Source of the DNA: Verrucomicrobiota bacterium
Lineage (GTDB): Bacteria; Chlamydiota; Chlamydiia; Chlamydiales; FEN-1388
Direction: 5' to 3'
Assembly: GCA_018239705.1 (NCBI GenBank)
Contig: JAFEGS010000039.1
Location: forward strand, 1-7,770
DNA length: 7,770 nucleotides
Part shown: positions 5,661 through 7,770 of the stretch, piece after piece
Layout: every line of letters begins with the position of its first letter
How positions within the stretch are numbered: position 1 is the first letter of the stretch
The notes under the pieces: model-generated
Databases searched by the model: none
What the model was told of the DNA's origin: nothing
What the model saw: the letters and a program-made list of their open reading frames with translations, nothing else
Translations under genes and position numbers: made by a program

Positions 5661-7688
5661 ATGAATGAAATTATCCAAGAAATAGGCGCAGGACGCTTTG
5701 AAGAGGCACTAGAGCGCCTGCTACCACTCCCTGAATCATCCTACGACTTAAGCCAAGTGAGCGATCCGCTCTTTAGCTACCTTGTCAACTTCTTAGATGC
5801 TGCTGCCTTCGAGACCGAAGAGAACTACCAGTACACCCAAAAGATCGTAAATTACTTTCTCCCACAGCTGCAAATACCCGATAGAAAGGGAATTCCTCTC
5901 GATCCTCGGCTTGAAGGGAGCACCATCTGTGAGCTCTTAGGCAGCACTCAAAGACGCCTCAATCTAACGTACCACCTGGAGGCAAAACCGCTACAGCCAT
6001 TCGAGGGCACACCTCTTGTCTTTTTAGAGCCTGCTAGCTCGGGCCTTACCCACTTTTTGCAGACATTTTCAGGCAAAAAAGCGCTCTTTGTCTTTGAGAC
6101 AAAAATGAGCCTTTGCAACATGCTGCAGTTTCCGGAAGTGGTCACTACCCTTTTAGAGCCGGAGCATGCTGTCTTTATTATGGAGCTCTATCCAAAAGAT
6201 GAAAAAATATTTGAATTTACATCGCTGCAGCCTGCTTTTGTAGCGGACAGGCCTATTCTACAGTCGTACGTGCCGGCGCTGATCCAGGCCCTGCAGTCTG
6301 CAAATAGCGACTGGCTCTACAGGGTATGTAAAAGAGCGCTCTACGCTCTTAATGAACAGCGCCTTGGGAAAATGCGAGCTGCTGCCCTCTGGCAGAAAAG
6401 CTGCGATTTTGCCTGGTACGACCCCTACAAAACACTAGCTCCAAAGGAGGCCTCTTTAGGGCCTGAGCCACAAGATCTCTTTGGGGTACGTCTGCGAGAA
6501 CTTGGTGAGGGGCACCAGAAGAGAAAGGTAGGCGCAAAGCAAAAACTAAAGCTCGCCCACGTAGTTCCACAGCTTATCGATGGCGGCCACGCTCCTAGTA
6601 AGCTGGTAGATAGCCTGATCCGGTATCACGATCAGGAACGCTTTGAACTCTTCGTCTTAAGCACAGAGCGGCTCGACTTTCACCCCTCTGAGTACCCCAT
6701 ACAGTATGTGTACGCAGGAAGCTCTATTGAGCGAGCCCCGCAGCTTCTTGACCGATGGCCCAAAGAGGGCGTGCAAGTCTATGTGAGCCCCGGCATGGCA
6801 AGCTATGAACAGACAGCCAAAAATATTGCTGCCATTCTGCACGAGAGAGAAATTGACATCTGCCTCTTCCATGGACCCGATGTAATTAACACTATGTGCG
6901 CTCGTATGTGTGATGTGCCTCTTACAGCCCTTTTTGAGCATGGCACGCCGCCGACACACGCGAGCGTAGACATTGCCATCACAAGCTCTGATGAGGCTCT
7001 ACAGATCTACGCCGATCTCTATGAGAAGTTGGGGATAAAGCCTTATGCAGTCCCCTACGCAGTCGATTGCCGCGCCAGCTGGAAAAGAGAGCCTCCTACA
7101 AAAGAGGAGCTGGGCCTGCCTGAGGAGAGCTTTGTGCTGACCACCATCTCTAACCACTTAGAACACCGTTTAGGCGTTGAAGTGTGTGAGGCAATCGCCA
7201 AAATTTTACAGCGCTGCCCGAGTGCCGTATATGCGCCTATGGGAAAGGTGGCAGATCCTGTCAATTTAGAAAAATTTTTCGCCAAAGCCGGTGTCGCGTC
7301 GCAAGTGTTCTTTTTAGGGCAAAAGCCAGCTCCTAGCCACTACGCTAGGGCTTGCAAGCTCTACCTCAACGAGTTTCCCTTTGGCAGCGGCCTTGGCATA
7401 CTTGACGCTATGGCTGCCGGCTGCCCTGTGGTGAGTATGTATGACGAGCATGGCCCGCAGCAGGCGCGCTATGGCGGCGTCTATTTTGGCCTCGACAAGG
7501 TGGTGCGGTCCAACAGCGTGGATGACTATGTCGAACTTGCCTGCTCTCTCATTGAAAACCCCACGATGTATAAGGAGTGGCGTGAGGTTGCTTTAGAGCG
7601 TTATAGGCTCTTTTCTGATATTCGGGGGTATGTCCAAAAGATAGAAGGTATTTTGCTCTTGGGTTCGGAAGTTGAAAAAACTACATAA
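5661..7688 (+). CDS. GT-B glycosyltransferase with helical N-terminal domain, HMW1C/GT41-like
   Basis: Residues from about 294 to 675 have the look of a GT-B glycosyltransferase. A first Rossmann-type half opens with L-A-H-V-V-P-Q-L-I-D-G-G-H (298-310), a common GT-B start. The E-H-G-T-P-P segment (H427) follows, and the nucleotide-sugar half begins near the T-T-I-S-N-H-L-E-H-R segment. The donor-site signature is N-E-F-P-F-G-S-G-x-G-I-L-D-A-M-A-A-G-C-P-V-V, with E571 and D582. This resembles the N-x-F-P-F-G block of HMW1C-type cytoplasmic N-glycosyltransferases (GT41), and also GT4 enzymes, which usually have Glu at the second acid. The order after the signature (V-D-D-Y-V-E-L-A-C-S-L-I-E-N) also recalls HMW1C. 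Residues 1-290 are helical, starting with a TPR-like I-G-A-G-R-F-E-E-A-L-E-R-L; HMW1C also has a helical N-terminal domain. No signal or membrane segment is seen, so it is likely cytosolic. An in-frame TGA (5655-5657) just upstream fixes the start at 5661, but only a weak GAG (5649-5651) precedes it. Acceptor and sugar are unknown; membership of GT-B is secure, HMW1C-like is tentative. Confidence 0.82.
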   Translation: MNEIIQEIGAGRFEEALERLLPLPESSYDLSQVSDPLFSYLVNFLDAAAFETEENYQYTQKIVNYFLPQLQIPDRKGIPLDPRLEGSTICELLGSTQRRLNLTYHLEAKPLQPFEGTPLVFLEPASSGLTHFLQTFSGKKALFVFETKMSLCNMLQFPEVVTTLLEPEHAVFIMELYPKDEKIFEFTSLQPAFVADRPILQSYVPALIQALQSANSDWLYRVCKRALYALNEQRLGKMRAAALWQKSCDFAWYDPYKTLAPKEASLGPEPQDLFGVRLRELGEGHQKRKVGAKQKLKLAHVVPQLIDGGHAPSKLVDSLIRYHDQERFELFVLSTERLDFHPSEYPIQYVYAGSSIERAPQLLDRWPKEGVQVYVSPGMASYEQTAKNIAAILHEREIDICLFHGPDVINTMCARMCDVPLTALFEHGTPPTHASVDIAITSSDEALQIYADLYEKLGIKPYAVPYAVDCRASWKREPPTKEELGLPEESFVLTTISNHLEHRLGVEVCEAIAKILQRCPSAVYAPMGKVADPVNLEKFFAKAGVASQVFFLGQKPAPSHYARACKLYLNEFPFGSGLGILDAMAAGCPVVSMYDEHGPQQARYGGVYFGLDKVVRSNSVDDYVELACSLIENPTMYKEWREVALERYRLFSDIRGYVQKIEGILLLGSEVEKTT

Positions 7689-7770
7689 AAGGACCAAAAC
7701 GACAAACGACGAAAAGGACACAAACGACGAAAACGACTTAAACGACAAACAACGACCAAAAGGACGAAAA
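7687..7770. repeat. Degenerate ~9-bp tandem repeat, consensus NNAAA(C/G)GAC
   Basis: Split after each GAC, units of mostly 9 bp appear (also 7 and 10), about nine copies, each ending CGAC or GGAC after an A-run. The array begins on the stop codon of the glycosyltransferase gene and runs to the window end, so its full length is unknown. There are only two T bases after 7688. Frames 7689 (Lys/Arg-rich) and 7690 (Asn/Asp/Lys-rich) are both free of stops to the end of the window; the third frame closes with TAA. Confidence 0.7.

Noticed and set aside
5654..5668. Four-codon upstream reading frame (ATG ACA AAT GAA TGA) overlapping the glycosyltransferase start
   Set aside because: It has no ribosome-binding site of its own and can easily arise by chance in ATG-rich sequence.
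1..7770. CRISPR array, tRNA, rRNA, transposase or integrase
   Set aside because: No spaced identical repeats, tRNA-like folds or mobile-element proteins were seen; the terminal 9-bp array is too short in period for CRISPR.

Overview
The window looks like a type III secretion (T3S) accessory locus, probably from an environmental chlamydia (Parachlamydiales-like). That placement is an inference. It rests on two SycD/LcrH-type TPR chaperones next to large orphan proteins, an E. coli-like promoter, an A+T-rich background and a eukaryote-type PP2C phosphatase. No marker gene in the window proves the taxon.

Layout: (1) 1-3210 is a short A+T-rich leader with a likely -10 element, then a two-gene operon. 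Its first gene encodes a 753-aa protein with an uncharacterised ~390-residue N-terminal region and a C-terminal PP2C Ser/Thr phosphatase domain. Its second gene, 16 bp later, encodes a SycD-like chaperone. (2) 3211-5098 is a 148-bp non-coding gap with a near-consensus promoter (TTGACA, 18 bp, TAGAAT), then a second operon. It encodes another SycD-like chaperone and a 352-aa protein I do not recognise, whose ribosome-binding site contains the chaperone's stop codon. (3) 5099-5660 holds a hairpin between convergent genes, a small minus-strand gene for an exported Lys/Asn/His-rich protein (better start 5541 than the GTG at 5550), and a divergent intergenic region with a perfect 8-bp inverted repeat. 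(4) 5661-7688 encodes a 675-aa GT-B glycosyltransferase with an alpha-helical N-terminal half; its C-terminus carries an N-x-F-P-F-G signature reminiscent of HMW1C/GT41 enzymes. (5) 7687-7770 is a degenerate ~9-bp tandem repeat that starts on the glycosyltransferase stop codon and runs off the window.

Working model (inference): two chaperone/substrate modules are controlled by promoters with the same unusual -10 context. Each pairs a SycD paralogue with a candidate secreted substrate. The phosphatase would act in the host on Ser/Thr phosphoproteins; the role of the 352-aa protein is open. The exported protein and the glycosyltransferase are separate units. The glycosyltransferase is visibly richer in G+C than the T3S-like genes and may have a different history.
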